Shown here: in pieces, positions 49,612 through 58,252 of the stretch
How the letters are laid out: every line of letters begins with the position of its first letter
Position numbering within the stretch: position 1 is the stretch's first letter
Assembly: GCA_900473205.1 (NCBI GenBank)
Contig: UCLB01000025.1
Span: 54,512 to 118,511, forward strand
From: Hyphomicrobiales bacterium
GTDB taxonomy: Bacteria; Pseudomonadota; Alphaproteobacteria; Rhizobiales; Rhizobiaceae
Length of the DNA: 64,000 nt
Direction of reading: 5' to 3'
The notes under the pieces: generated by a model
The model's database searches: none
What the model was told of the DNA's origin: nothing
What the model saw: the letters and a program-made list of their open reading frames with translations, nothing else
Position numbers and translations under genes: made by a program

Positions 49612-49900
49612 ACTCAACGTCAGTGCCGACATCATTGATCTGAGCCGTGAGCTTGCGGTTGCCTTGTCGGATTGGAAGAACGGCACATGGCCAGCACACA
49701 TTCACCCAGCGAACGATCCGCGCGGGGTGCGCTTCTCTCCGTTCGGGCTCGATCTTGAAACCCGCCTGAAGGAGGCCGGTCAAGCTTACCGTGCCATCGC
49801 AGAAAAGATCGACCCAACTGCGCAAAAATGGTGGGAGATGCGGGACGTCGATCCGTCATTCCCCACGCGTTTTATGTTGGTCGGGGAGCGGTACTCATGA
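49571..49900 (+). CDS. hypothetical element protein
   Basis: 109 aa. It reads ELNVSADIIDLSRELAVALSDW, then FGLDLETRLKEAGQAYRAIAEK, and ends FPTRFMLVGERYS. No recognised family. Overlaps the next gene by 4 bases (ATGA). The start is uncertain because of the overlap with the preceding small gene. Confidence 0.6.
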   Translation: MSMMQRLIIKTCGELNVSADIIDLSRELAVALSDWKNGTWPAHIHPANDPRGVRFSPFGLDLETRLKEAGQAYRAIAEKIDPTAQKWWEMRDVDPSFPTRFMLVGERYS

Positions 49901-50316
49901 GCAAGAAAGCCTCTTTGGAAATCACTCGGGCGCGGCTGGAAGCTAAGATCGAGGAACTGGTCGCGTTGCTTGATCTCCTTGACGGCGACGAAAACCTTGA
50001 AGATGGCGGAGATGAAGAACCATCAATAGGCAGCCCCACTAGGCTCATGGGCGAGAAGCTGGAATATTATCTGGAAGCTGATAATTCCGACTATGAGCCT
50101 ACCTTGGGCTGGAAGAACCCGACCTGCGGAGAAGCATCGCCTCAACCTGGCTGGACTTCTACGGACAGCGACGAAGACGGGCTAACAGGTGCTTTCAATG
50201 GAGACGGCCACCACATCGCCCGCAAGATGCTTCGTGAGGGCATCAAAGACCCGCGCAAGCTCTCCAAAGCGATGAGCGCCACCCGCGTCTCTCCCGTATA
50301 TGGGAGATATATCTGA
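49897..50316 (+). CDS. conserved hypothetical protein of rhizobial mobile elements
   Basis: 139 aa from the ATG at 49897. A coiled N-terminus (ASLEITRARLEAKIEELVALL) precedes LDGDENLEDGGDEEPSIGSP, an acidic motif that I recall from hypothetical proteins in rhizobial prophage-like elements. The C-terminal part has FNGDGHHIARKMLRE. Function unknown. It shares one base with the next gene. Confidence 0.65.
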   Translation: MSKKASLEITRARLEAKIEELVALLDLLDGDENLEDGGDEEPSIGSPTRLMGEKLEYYLEADNSDYEPTLGWKNPTCGEASPQPGWTSTDSDEDGLTGAFNGDGHHIARKMLREGIKDPRKLSKAMSATRVSPVYGRYI

Positions 50317-50579
50317 TGGCCCGTACCGTCACATGCTTTCCCATGCATCGCCAGCGCGGCGAAGTCATCCGCTGCGCTGGTAACCTAGATCGCTTCCATG
50401 GCGAACAGGCAAGTCGCTACTGGCGGGAGGAGATGCGCCTCGTCGCCCACCGGCTGAAGGCTATAGACATGAGTGAGGCCGAAGTGTCGAAGCAAGTCTT
50501 GCTCTTCACCGGTGTCGTGACGGAGGAAATGCAGCGGGCTTATGTCGAGCGCGCACTACAACAAAATGACAGCAAATGA
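50316..50579 (+). CDS. DUF6074-family protein
   Basis: 87 aa from the ATG at 50316. It begins CFPMHRQRGEVIRCAGNLD and has HGEQASRYWREEMRLVAHRLK, the DUF6074 pattern common in rhizobial phages and islands. Short, basic and helical, probably regulatory or DNA-associated. Last gene of the element; the following 170 bases hold two TGTCGCAC motifs and the right att repeat. Confidence 0.7.
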   Translation: MARTVTCFPMHRQRGEVIRCAGNLDRFHGEQASRYWREEMRLVAHRLKAIDMSEAEVSKQVLLFTGVVTEEMQRAYVERALQQNDSK

Positions 50580-50747
50580 ATGCATTTCGGCATAATTTCT
50601 TGTCGCACTCCATGTCGCACGGATTTGCCGATGCTTGCGAGAATTGCCATGAAACCAAGGGGGAATAGATTGCAACAGAATGCAACATGGTTGCTGCCCT
50701 AAGTGAGACATCCTCGCTGCACATGCTATTGAAATCATTGAGATATT

Positions 50748-50798
50748 TTTGGTAGCGGGAGAGGGACTTGAACCCCCGACACGCGGATTATGATTCCG
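50748..50798. repeat. right attachment repeat (attR), 3' part of the intact tRNA-Met gene
   Basis: 51 bases matching 44030-44080 with one mismatch. It is part of the complete tRNA gene, so integration left the tRNA functional. Confidence 0.93.
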
Positions 50799-50826
50799 CT
50801 GCTCTAACCACCTGAGCTACCCCGCC
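50750..50826 (-). tRNA. tRNA-Met (CAU anticodon)
   Basis: 77 bases including an encoded CCA. The acceptor stem GGCGGGG pairs with TCCCGCT (G-U at both ends), the D-arm begins GCTC, the anticodon arm GCGGA-ATCATAA-TCCGC has CAT in the loop, and the T-arm is GGGGGTTCAAGTCCCTC. CAU can also be the lysidine-modified tRNA-Ile2; elongator Met is more likely by resemblance. It is the integration target of the adjacent element. Confidence 0.93.
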
Positions 50827-50961
50827 ACAGAGGCACGTGACAGTTTTGTAACCGTCCGTTCCATCAGGATGAGCGGCTTATAAGGTGCCGCTCCCTAAAG
50901 TGTCAAGCGCAAGATGCGCAAAAACGTCGCTTTCTACACTGCGGTAAAAACCTGAATGGTT

Positions 50962-52158
50962 TCAGGCCGCGACCGGGTTTTGCAACAGGGCTTTCAGCGA
51001 CGCTTCGGCATCTGCTGAACGCTCCGAGCGTTCGATGAAACCGCCGCCATAGACGCGGGCGTCGGCGCCGGGGGCGGAGTAGAGGACGCAGGCTTGTCCT
51101 GGGGCTACACCAGCCTCACCGATGGCGAGATCGACGTAAACGCCCTCCTCATCCGCATGCAGCATGGCCTCGCCTGGCGGGCGTGTGGAGCGGACCTTGG
51201 CGAAACAGGCAAAGCCGTTGCGCGCATCGTCCAGAAGATTGCCGTCGCCCAGCCAGTTCATATCGCGCAGATAGACGCGGTGCGTTTCCAGCGCCTCACG
51301 CGGGCCAACGATGACGCGGCGGCCACGGGCATCAAGGTGGACGACGTAAAGCGGCTCACCTGTCGCAACGCCAATGCCGCGGCGCTGGCCAATAGTGTAA
51401 TGCACGATGCCATCGTGACGGCCCAGCACGCGCCCGTCTAGATGAACGATATCGCCCACCAGCGCCGCATTCGGCTTCAGCTTGTTGATGATGTCGGTAT
51501 ACTTGCCTTGCGGCACGAAACAGATGTCCTGGCTGTCAGCTTTCTTGGCAACGACGAGGCCCATCTCTTCCGCAAGCTCACGCGTTTGTGCCTTGGACAG
51601 ACCGCCCAGCGGAAAGCGCAGATAATCGATCTGTTCCTGCGTGGTCGCAAACAGAAACCAGCTCTGGTCCCGGTCGCTATCGATGGGGCGGTAGAGCGCG
51701 CGGCGGTTGGGATGGCCGGCAACAGGGTTGAGGCGCGAGCGGATATAGTGGCCGGTCGCCAGCGCATCGGCTCCCAGTTCCTGTGCGGTGGCCAAGAGAT
51801 CGGCAAACTTGACGGTCTGGTTGCAAGCAACGCAGGGCACCGGCGTTTCGCCCATGGCGTAGGCTTCGGCGAAGGGGTTGATCACCGTTTCGCGGAAGCG
51901 GGCTTCGTAATCCAGCACATAGTGCGGAATGCCCAGCGTTTCGCAGACGCGGCGCGCATCGTCGATATCCTGCCCCGCGCAGCAGGAGCCCGCGCGGTGA
52001 ACGGCAGCGCCGTGATCGTACAGCTGAAGGGTAATGCCGAGGACGTCATAGCCCTCGCGTTTGAGTATCCCCGCCACAACGGAGGAGTCCACGCCGCCGG
52101 ACATGGCGACGACAATCCGGGTATCTTCCGGCTTCTTATCAAAGTCGAGCGTATTCAC
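50962..52158 (-). CDS. mnmA: tRNA-specific 2-thiouridylase
   Basis: 398 aa. The PP-loop [14 protein letters not shown] near residues 18-31 binds [16 protein letters not shown] holds the sulfur-accepting Cys, and [12 protein letters not shown] the second catalytic Cys. [15 protein letters not shown] and [17 protein letters not shown] fit the family. It thiolates U34 of tRNA-Lys, Glu and Gln. Monocistronic. Confidence 0.95.
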   Translation of the reverse strand: MNTLDFDKKPEDTRIVVAMSGGVDSSVVAGILKREGYDVLGITLQLYDHGAAVHRAGSCCAGQDIDDARRVCETLGIPHYVLDYEARFRETVINPFAEAYAMGETPVPCVACNQTVKFADLLATAQELGADALATGHYIRSRLNPVAGHPNRRALYRPIDSDRDQSWFLFATTQEQIDYLRFPLGGLSKAQTRELAEEMGLVVAKKADSQDICFVPQGKYTDIINKLKPNAALVGDIVHLDGRVLGRHDGIVHYTIGQRRGIGVATGEPLYVVHLDARGRRVIVGPREALETHRVYLRDMNWLGDGNLLDDARNGFACFAKVRSTRPPGEAMLHADEEGVYVDLAIGEAGVAPGQACVLYSAPGADARVYGGGFIERSERSADAEASLKALLQNPVAA

Positions 52159-52267
52159 TGGTTTTCCAATCGTCAGTCATACCGGGGTTAAAGGCCCCGC
52201 CGCCTGTCGTCTCCGGCTCAACCGGAATTAAGGTGCTGCATATAGAAAAAATTGGCCGAAAACGCAA

Positions 52268-52293
52268 GTAGAGGGCGGTGGACCGCCCTCTAC
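52268..52293 (-). terminator. hairpin after opgC
   Basis: GTAGAGGGCGGT and ACCGCCCTCTAC form a perfect 12-bp stem with a two-base centre, 22 bases after the opgC stop. The T-run is weak. Confidence 0.65.
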
Positions 52294-52314
52294 ATTGGTT
52301 CTGGATGGATGACT

Positions 52315-53502
52315 TCAGGCGCCGGCGGTTTTCTGACCGTCGCCCAGCCACTTTTCGCGTTCTCTCCACAGAGCGGGCAGAGCCAGCATGGCGACACCAA
52401 CAAGTGCAATGATCGTCTTTTCCACCTGCGTCAGTTCGGCGGTACGGCCATCGAGGTAATAGATGCCGTAGACGATGGCGACGTGCCAGACATAGACCTG
52501 AAGCGAGTGGCGACCCAGAAGCTGCAGGAACTTCAGCGACAGAACCCAGGTGACAGCGGCCGCGGCCTTCTGCACCAGCGGATTGTGGTGCTTCGGACCA
52601 GCAATCAGCAACCATGTCAGACCAACGCCGACTGCAAGGAAGTTGATGAGATAGACTGGACCAAAGTCAGCGCGGATTTCCATGGTCGAGAACTTGCCGA
52701 GCATGAATTCTGGCATCAGGTTCCAGGCCGTTGCAATGCGCAGGGGCACGAAGAACAGGCAGACGATGAGCGCGGCCTTGGCAATCCAGCTGCGCTGCGG
52801 CGAAAAGATTTTCGTCCAGGCAATTTTGTTCTGGGCCGTCATGGCACCCATAACCAGCGCGGAGAAGAACACCAGCTGCCAGCCGAACAGGTTGAAGCTG
52901 ACGCGAATGCCCTGCTCGTCCGCACCCTTCACCAATTCGTTGACCGGCGTCGTGAACAGCTGCTGCAAGCCGAGCTGACCTGCCATCCAGACCAGCAGCG
53001 AACCGGCCATGACATAGGCCCACTTGCCATCAAGGCACAGCTTGACCAGGAACGGCGCAAAAATCATGTAGACAATGTACTGCGGCAGAATGTCCATGAA
53101 GGTTGGCTGGAACAGGAACGTCGCGATTGCTGCCAGACGCAACGGATCGTCAAAAGACGTCATGCCGAGCCAGTTGTACCAGATGTAAGGCGCATGCGGG
53201 ATGATCATGCGGACAAAGAGCACCGCGATGACAAGGCCCATGGCATATTTATAAAGTTCCAGCGCGCGTGCCCAGATGAGGTCACGGCCCATCTCATAGC
53301 CGTACTTCATCATTTTGCGGGCATAGACCATGCCGATAAGAAGACCCGACAGGAAGACGAAGCCCTGAGCATCTTCCACGAAAGCAAACTGCCGGTGGTT
53401 GATCTCCATCAGCCACAGGCCGCCAGCGAAGACGAGGTGGTTGATCAGCATGAAGACGAGAAAATACCCGCGCATCCCATCGATCAGGTCAAAGCGTTTC
53501 AT
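52315..53502 (-). CDS. opgC: OpgC-family membrane protein (osmoregulated periplasmic glucan succinyltransferase)
   Basis: 395 aa from the ATG at 53502, with GGAGAG 8 bases upstream. About ten membrane segments. It begins KRFDLIDGMRGYFLVFMLINH, the acyltransferase-3/OpgC start with the His in the first loop, and ends in GRHSLQVYVWHVAIVYG. OpgC proteins add succinyl groups to periplasmic glucans, giving them charge; in agrobacteria the likely target is cyclic beta-1,2-glucan. An exact EcfG-type promoter lies about 98 bases upstream. Confidence 0.85.
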   Translation of the reverse strand: MKRFDLIDGMRGYFLVFMLINHLVFAGGLWLMEINHRQFAFVEDAQGFVFLSGLLIGMVYARKMMKYGYEMGRDLIWARALELYKYAMGLVIAVLFVRMIIPHAPYIWYNWLGMTSFDDPLRLAAIATFLFQPTFMDILPQYIVYMIFAPFLVKLCLDGKWAYVMAGSLLVWMAGQLGLQQLFTTPVNELVKGADEQGIRVSFNLFGWQLVFFSALVMGAMTAQNKIAWTKIFSPQRSWIAKAALIVCLFFVPLRIATAWNLMPEFMLGKFSTMEIRADFGPVYLINFLAVGVGLTWLLIAGPKHHNPLVQKAAAAVTWVLSLKFLQLLGRHSLQVYVWHVAIVYGIYYLDGRTAELTQVEKTIIALVGVAMLALPALWREREKWLGDGQKTAGA

Positions 53503-53599
53503 CTGGCTTGCTCTCCATAATCGCAGGCACCTCTGAGCCAAGGTTGCCTGATCCGAACGACAGGATGGTTCTTGGGATACCATCCAAACTTGGATCGTG

Positions 53600-53624
53600 A
53601 ACGCGGTTTTAAGGCTGCGGTTCC
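53600..53624 (-). promoter_or_regulatory. EcfG-type promoter before opgC
   Basis: On the minus strand GGAAC (53624-53620), 16-base spacer, CGTT (53603-53600), followed by 97 bases of leader to the opgC start. Exact consensus match. Confidence 0.62.
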
Positions 53625-53812
53625 GCCAAAAACAGCGTTTTACCGCTCGCGTTGATTTCACATTGCTGTGTTGCGCCCTTGGGTAAAGCTCCCTGACTGA
53701 ACGTCGGATGAATGAAAAATGGCGATTGCGTGGATGAACTGCGGCGAACCATAACAAGGGCTTAGCGCCCAAAACACCGCGAGCGCCTGAAACACAGGGC
53801 CTCTGGAACAAG

Positions 53813-53848
53813 AATGGCCGGTGCAGAACTTGCTCTGCACCGGCCATA
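53813..53848 (-). terminator. terminator after the Tim44-domain gene
   Basis: ATGGCCGGTGCAGA and TCTGCACCGGCCAT form a 14-bp perfect stem with a six-base loop, 26 bases after the stop codon. Confidence 0.75.
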
Positions 53849-53873
53849 TTTTCATTCAGTTTTTTTCAACCTG

Positions 53874-54950
53874 TCAGGCTGCGGCCTGAATAGCGGCGAC
53901 CTGCCACTCCGAACCGTCCTGGCGAACGAATGTCCACAGCTCGGTTGATTCTTCCGGCTCATGCTCGTTGCCTTCAACGATCTTGCCGGTATTGCGATCA
54001 CGCATCACGTCGATGGCGGAGTAGCGCATGGCGACCGTGGCGTAGTCCTTGCCTTCTTCGTGCCAGGCTTCGGCAACATCACCCTGCAACAGGGTTACGT
54101 CGCGCACGTCGTTCTTGACGCCGCTGGTGGCGTGGTCGCTCAGTTCCTCGGCCAGATAGGACATGGCTTCCGGCGTGGTCAGCTTGCGAAGCGCGCTGTA
54201 GTCCTCGGCCGCATAGGCAGCCTGAACGTTCTCCAGCGTCTTCTGGAAGGTTTCCAGATCGACCTGTGTTACGCCGATTTCATCACCTTCCGACATGGCA
54301 TTTTCATGCGGCGTCGGCTTTGGCGCGACAGGAGCAGCAGCAGCCGTTGCTGCGGCGGCACCACCGAAGGAACCGGCCTTGGAGCCCATCTGCGGGATCT
54401 TGAAGCCACCCATCGAGTTCTGGTTGCCCTGAGGCGCAGAATAGTCATTGCGTGCTGAGCCATTGCCCGCCGCACCGCCAAATGCAGGCTTGCCCTGACG
54501 GCGAGATGCGAAGAAGCGCATGGCCAGCATGATCAGACCGCCGATGAGAAGACCCTGCAACAGCATGCCGAAGAAACCGGCCATACCACCGAAGCCGCCA
54601 CCCATGAGCATGCCGAAAAGGCCGCCCATCAGCAGACCACCCATGAGGCCACCCATCATGCCACCGAACATACCGCGGCTCTGCTGCGGCGCCTGTGCAT
54701 TCGGGCGCGCAGGCTGTGCTGCACCCGGCGTTGCCTGGTTGGTATTCGGCGTCATGCTGCGGTTGATCGGAGCTGCCTGACCCGGCGTCGTATTTGTTGC
54801 AGGCGGCGCGGAAAAGGTTCTCGTGCCACGGCTACCGAAACCGCCGCTTGCGCGCCGTGCCTCGGCCATATCCACAGCAATGAATGAAACGGCAATGCCC
54901 AATGCGGCAACCGCAAACAAACCCCTAAAGCGCCTAATGGCAGCAAACAT
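53874..54950 (-). CDS. Tim44-domain membrane protein
   Basis: 358 aa. A signal anchor (FAVAALGIAVSFIAVDMAEA) is followed by a Thr/Pro/Gln-rich stretch. A very Gly/Met-rich membrane region lies at about 90-145 (repeats of MMGGLMGG and LLMGGLFG). The C-terminal Tim44-like domain (about 210-355) has GVTQVDLETFQKTLENVQAAY and ELWTFVRQDGSEWQVAAIQ. Bacterial Tim44-domain proteins are membrane-linked but of unclear role. The Gly/Met segment resembles a glycine zipper. Confidence 0.85.
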   Translation of the reverse strand: MFAAIRRFRGLFAVAALGIAVSFIAVDMAEARRASGGFGSRGTRTFSAPPATNTTPGQAAPINRSMTPNTNQATPGAAQPARPNAQAPQQSRGMFGGMMGGLMGGLLMGGLFGMLMGGGFGGMAGFFGMLLQGLLIGGLIMLAMRFFASRRQGKPAFGGAAGNGSARNDYSAPQGNQNSMGGFKIPQMGSKAGSFGGAAAATAAAAPVAPKPTPHENAMSEGDEIGVTQVDLETFQKTLENVQAAYAAEDYSALRKLTTPEAMSYLAEELSDHATSGVKNDVRDVTLLQGDVAEAWHEEGKDYATVAMRYSAIDVMRDRNTGKIVEGNEHEPEESTELWTFVRQDGSEWQVAAIQAAA

Positions 54951-55088
54951 CGTCTTCTCCTGTTACACCGCCCTCCCATTGAGCGGCTCTTGACGGTCGA
55001 TATAGCAACTATGGATCATCATTTTTAGAGGAATGGCATAAAATTTTTCGTGATATGCAACCTTAAGTAAATATATGGTCGTAAACAC

Positions 55089-55122
55089 AAAAAACCCGGC
55101 ACGGGATTTCTCCTGTGCCGGG
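55089..55122 (-). terminator. terminator of the serC-serA operon
   Basis: CCCGGCAC(A)GGA and its complement form a 12-bp stem; on the minus strand it is followed by TTTTTTG. Strong intrinsic terminator. Confidence 0.88.
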
Positions 55123-55155
55123 TGATTTTCATGTGTCGAAGATAGTCGAAACAGC

Positions 55156-56751
55156 TTAGTCGATGTTGAAAGACAGCGACTTGACCTGGCGGATGGCCGG
55201 GTTGGCGCGCAGCTTGTCCAGCACGTCTTCCGACACCGGACCATCAACATAAAGAAGCGCAATGGCGTCGCCGCTTTCCTTTTCGCGACCCAGCTGGAAG
55301 TTGGCGATGTTGACGCCAGCTTCACCGAGTGTCGTACCCATAAAGCCGATCATGCCGGGAACGTCTGTGTTGGTGATGTAGATCATGTGCTGACCGACAT
55401 CGGCATCCATGTTGATGTTCTTGATCTGGATGAAGCGTGCCTTGCCATCCGAAAACACCGTTCCGGCCACCGAGCGGACCTGATTTTCGGTCTTCACGGT
55501 CAGCTTGATGAAGCCGTCGTAAACGCCGGTCTTGTCGCGCTTGACTTCGGAAAGGATGATGCCCTTTTCCTTGATCATGATCGGCGCGGAAACCATGTTC
55601 ACGTCAGCCACCTGTGGGCGGATCAGACCGGCCAGAAGTGCCGAAGTCAGCGCCTTGGTGTTCATGCTGGCGGTTGCGCCATCATAAAGGATTTCGATTT
55701 CCTTGGTGGCGCTTTCCTGCACCTGACCGACGAAGGAGCCGAGAACGTCAGCCAGCTTGATGAAAGGCTTGAGGCGCGGTGCTTCGTCAGCGGTGATGGA
55801 CGGCATGTTGATGGCGTTGGAAACGGCACCCTTGACGAGGTAATCCGACATCTGCTCGGCAACCTGAAGCGCCACGTTTTCCTGTGCTTCGGTGGTCGAA
55901 GCGCCCAAGTGCGGCGTGCAAACGACGTTCGGCAGGCCAAACAGCGGGCTTTCCGTGGCAGGCTCAACTTCGAACACGTCGAAACCGGCACCGGCGACAT
56001 GGCCAGACTTGATGGCTTCGGCAAGCGCTGCCTCATCCACCAGACCACCACGGGCACAGTTGATGATGCGAACGCCGGGCTTGGTCTTGGCAAGGTTTTC
56101 AGCGCCCAGAATGCCGCGTGTCTTGTCGGTCATCGGCACGTGCAGGGTGATGAAATCGGCCTGGGCCAGAAGCTCGTCCAGTTCGACCTTGGTGACGCCC
56201 ATTTCCTGCGCACGCTCTGGCGACAGGAAGGGGTCGTAGGCCAGAACATTCATCTTGAGACCGAGCGCACGCGAGCAGACGATGCCGCCAATGTTGCCCG
56301 CACCGATGACGCCCAGCGTCTTGCCGGTGATTTCAACGCCCATGAACTTGGACTTTTCCCACTTACCGCCCTGCGTGGAAGCGTCAGCTGCCGGAAGCTG
56401 GCGGGCGACGGCAAACATCAGCGCAATGGCGTGTTCAGCGGTCGTGATGGAGTTGCCGAATGGCGTGTTCATCACGATGATACCGCGGCGCGAAGCAGCA
56501 GGAATATCGACATTGTCGACACCGATACCGGCGCGACCGATGACCTTCAGATTGGTCGCAGCTTCGATCAGCTTTTCCGTCGCCTTGGTGGCGGAGCGAA
56601 TGGCCAGACCATCATAATTGCCGATGATTTCGGCGAGCTTGTCCTTGTCCTTGCCGAGTTTCGGCTGGAAATCGACGTCTACGCCGCGATCACGAAAGAT
56701 CTGGACGGCGGTTTCCGACAGTTCGTCAGATACGAGTACGCGAGGTGCCAT
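55156..56751 (-). CDS. serA: D-3-phosphoglycerate dehydrogenase
   Basis: 531 aa, the long form. Residues 1-310 are the substrate and NAD domains with GRAGIGVDNVDIPAASRRGI, TLGVIGAGNIGGIV and the catalytic His in VVCTPHLGAST. An allosteric substrate-binding domain and a C-terminal ACT domain follow (MIYITNTDVPGMIGFMGTTLG). It makes 3-phosphohydroxypyruvate, the first step of serine synthesis, and is expected to be serine-regulated through ACT. Follows serC by 75 bases. Confidence 0.96.
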   Translation of the reverse strand: MAPRVLVSDELSETAVQIFRDRGVDVDFQPKLGKDKDKLAEIIGNYDGLAIRSATKATEKLIEAATNLKVIGRAGIGVDNVDIPAASRRGIIVMNTPFGNSITTAEHAIALMFAVARQLPAADASTQGGKWEKSKFMGVEITGKTLGVIGAGNIGGIVCSRALGLKMNVLAYDPFLSPERAQEMGVTKVELDELLAQADFITLHVPMTDKTRGILGAENLAKTKPGVRIINCARGGLVDEAALAEAIKSGHVAGAGFDVFEVEPATESPLFGLPNVVCTPHLGASTTEAQENVALQVAEQMSDYLVKGAVSNAINMPSITADEAPRLKPFIKLADVLGSFVGQVQESATKEIEILYDGATASMNTKALTSALLAGLIRPQVADVNMVSAPIMIKEKGIILSEVKRDKTGVYDGFIKLTVKTENQVRSVAGTVFSDGKARFIQIKNINMDADVGQHMIYITNTDVPGMIGFMGTTLGEAGVNIANFQLGREKESGDAIALLYVDGPVSEDVLDKLRANPAIRQVKSLSFNID

Positions 56752-56797
56752 GGTGTGGGCTCCTGAAAAAGGGTTTATTCTTGAAAGCGGAAATGCG

Positions 56798-56819
56798 CGG
56801 CCCTGCCGTGGCAGGGCCG
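56798..56819 (-). terminator. hairpin between serC and serA
   Basis: CGGCCCTGCC and GGCAGGGCCG form a perfect 10-bp stem with a two-base loop just after the serC stop. No T-run, so it more likely protects mRNA or attenuates than terminates. Confidence 0.5.
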
Positions 56820-56826
56820 GAATATG

Positions 56827-58005
56827 TCAGGCAGCAGCCTTGAAAGTCGCAGCCTTCTGCGTTTCGAATGCCCACTTCAGCCAGGGCATAACGGCCTGCA
56901 TGTCTGCGGTTTCGATGGTGGCGCCGGCCCAGATGCGAAGGCCGGATGGCGCGTCGCGGTAAGCACCGATATCGAGCGCGACATTTTCCTTTTCGAGAAG
57001 GGCAACCATGCCCTTGGCGAAATCGGCCTGCGCGGCAGCGTCCAGAGCGGCAACATCCTTGCAGACGATCTTGAGGCAGACGGAGGTGTTGGAACGCGTC
57101 TCATCGACAACGGCCAGATTTGCAATCCAGTTATGCTCAGTCACGAAGTCGAAGATGACCTTGGCATTAGCATCGGCACGCGCCATCAGGGCCTTCAGAC
57201 CACCGAGGTTCTTCGCCCACAGCAGCGCATCGATATAGTCTTCAACGCAGAGCATGGATGGCGTGTTGATGGTTTCGCCGGTGAAGATGCCCTCGATCAG
57301 CTTGCCGCCAGATGTCATGCGGAAAATCTTCGGCAGTGGCCAAGCGGGCACGTAAGTCGTCAGACGCTCGACGGCGCGTGGCGACAGGATGATGACGCCA
57401 TGGCCACCCTCGCCGCCCAGAACCTTCTGCCAGGAGAAGGTGGTAACGTCGAGCTTGGAGAAGTCCATGTCCTGCGCAAATGCGGCAGATGTCGCATCGC
57501 AGATGGTCAGACCTTGGCGATCAGCGGGAATGAAATCAGCGTTTGGAACGCGAACACCGGATGTGGTGCCGTTCCAGGTAAAGACCACGTCACGGTCGAA
57601 ATCGATGGTGGAAAGGTCAGGAAGAACGCCGTAATCGGCCTCGATCTTGCGCACGTCCTTCAGCTTCAGCTGCTTGACAACATCGGTCACCCAACCGGCA
57701 CCGAAGCTTTCCCACGCCACCATATCGACGCCGCGTTCACCGAGCAGCGACCACAGAGCCATTTCAACGGCGCCGGTGTCAGATGCAGGAACGATACCGA
57801 TGCGATAATCGGCGGGAACGTTCAGGACTTCGCGGGTGAGATCGATGGCCTGCTTCAGCTTGGCTTTGCCAACCTTGGCGCGATGCGAACGACCAAGCGG
57901 TGCATCGGCGAGAGCTTCAAGCGACCAACCGGGGCGCTTCGAGCAGGGACCAGAAGAGAAATGCGCATTGCCCGGACGAAGGTCCGGCTTCACTATATCT
58001 GTCAT
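56827..58005 (-). CDS. serC: phosphoserine aminotransferase
   Basis: 392 aa, the longer type found in alphaproteobacteria and archaea. [16 protein letters not shown] opens the protein. The PLP Lys is in [16 protein letters not shown], and the Asp that contacts the ring is in [11 protein letters not shown]. It converts phosphohydroxypyruvate to phosphoserine using glutamate. First gene of the serC-serA operon, preceded by a structured leader. Confidence 0.95.
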   Translation of the reverse strand: MTDIVKPDLRPGNAHFSSGPCSKRPGWSLEALADAPLGRSHRAKVGKAKLKQAIDLTREVLNVPADYRIGIVPASDTGAVEMALWSLLGERGVDMVAWESFGAGWVTDVVKQLKLKDVRKIEADYGVLPDLSTIDFDRDVVFTWNGTTSGVRVPNADFIPADRQGLTICDATSAAFAQDMDFSKLDVTTFSWQKVLGGEGGHGVIILSPRAVERLTTYVPAWPLPKIFRMTSGGKLIEGIFTGETINTPSMLCVEDYIDALLWAKNLGGLKALMARADANAKVIFDFVTEHNWIANLAVVDETRSNTSVCLKIVCKDVAALDAAAQADFAKGMVALLEKENVALDIGAYRDAPSGLRIWAGATIETADMQAVMPWLKWAFETQKAATFKAAA

Positions 58006-58011
58006 TTGACT

Positions 58012-58075
58012 ACCCTTTCAGATAGGCGCTCCACGTTAGGGTGGAGTGTCCTGACAGCGTTGCTATGCCTGTGGG
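58012..58075 (-). ncRNA. structured serC leader (candidate serC RNA motif)
   Basis: On the minus strand a perfect hairpin CTCCAC-CCTAAC-GTGGAG is followed by GCGCCTATCTGAAAGGG and then the serC start. Upstream there is a possible second hairpin with ACAG/CTGT. The position and layout agree with the serC motif described upstream of serC in Rhizobiales. A covariance-model search has not been done. Confidence 0.55.
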
Positions 58076-58180
58076 CCGTCACAGTCAAGCGGAATATGTC
58101 GCAGCCGACAGAAATCTTGGCCCGTCTGCGTCATCACTGGCACCACCCAACAGGCAGGCCAGTCCCGTTCTGCCAGCGTC

Positions 58181-58194
58181 TTGACACAGGTCAA
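58181..58194. promoter_or_regulatory. palindrome overlapping a TTGACA box upstream of doxX
   Basis: TTGACACAGGTCAA is an inverted repeat whose left arm contains a TTGACA -35-like box, 59 bases before the doxX start. Confidence 0.4.
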
Positions 58195-58219
58195 ACACAT
58201 CACGCCTCAACGGGTGCAA

Positions 58220-58235
58220 GTTGATGATCATCAAC
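58220..58235. promoter_or_regulatory. perfect 16-bp palindrome upstream of doxX
   Basis: GTTGATGATCATCAAC is perfectly symmetrical and lies 17 bases before the doxX start, where a bound repressor would block transcription or initiation. Confidence 0.55.
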
Positions 58236-58252
58236 CCAAGAAAGATACTGAC

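Larger units (their letters stand above)
44081..50747. mobile_element. 6.7-kb integrated element in tRNA-Met (degraded prophage or satellite)
   Basis: Bounded by the 51-bp tRNA repeats. Contents in order: tyrosine integrase and Arc-like regulator (minus strand), three operators, then plus-strand excisionase-like, replication-type HTH, small phage-type and HTH genes, tail-fibre remnant, cargo methyltransferase and small phage-type genes including DUF6074. There are no terminase, capsid or portal genes. At least three genes carry frameshifts and one an in-frame amber codon. Codon use from about 47.7 to 49.4 kb is visibly more A/T-rich than the flanking genome. TGTCGCA motifs at 44128, 50601 and 50613 could be integrase arm sites. 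Confidence 0.88.
53503..53873. other. intergenic region between opgC and the Tim44-domain gene
   Basis: 371 bases with no gene I can support. It holds the opgC EcfG-type promoter at 53600-53624 and the terminator of the upstream Tim44-domain gene at 53813-53848. Confidence 0.65.

Noticed and set aside
50750..50826. tRNA-Ile2 as the identity of the CAU tRNA
   Set aside because: Possible in principle because lysidine modification is invisible in DNA, but the overall sequence resembles elongator tRNA-Met of rhizobia more closely.
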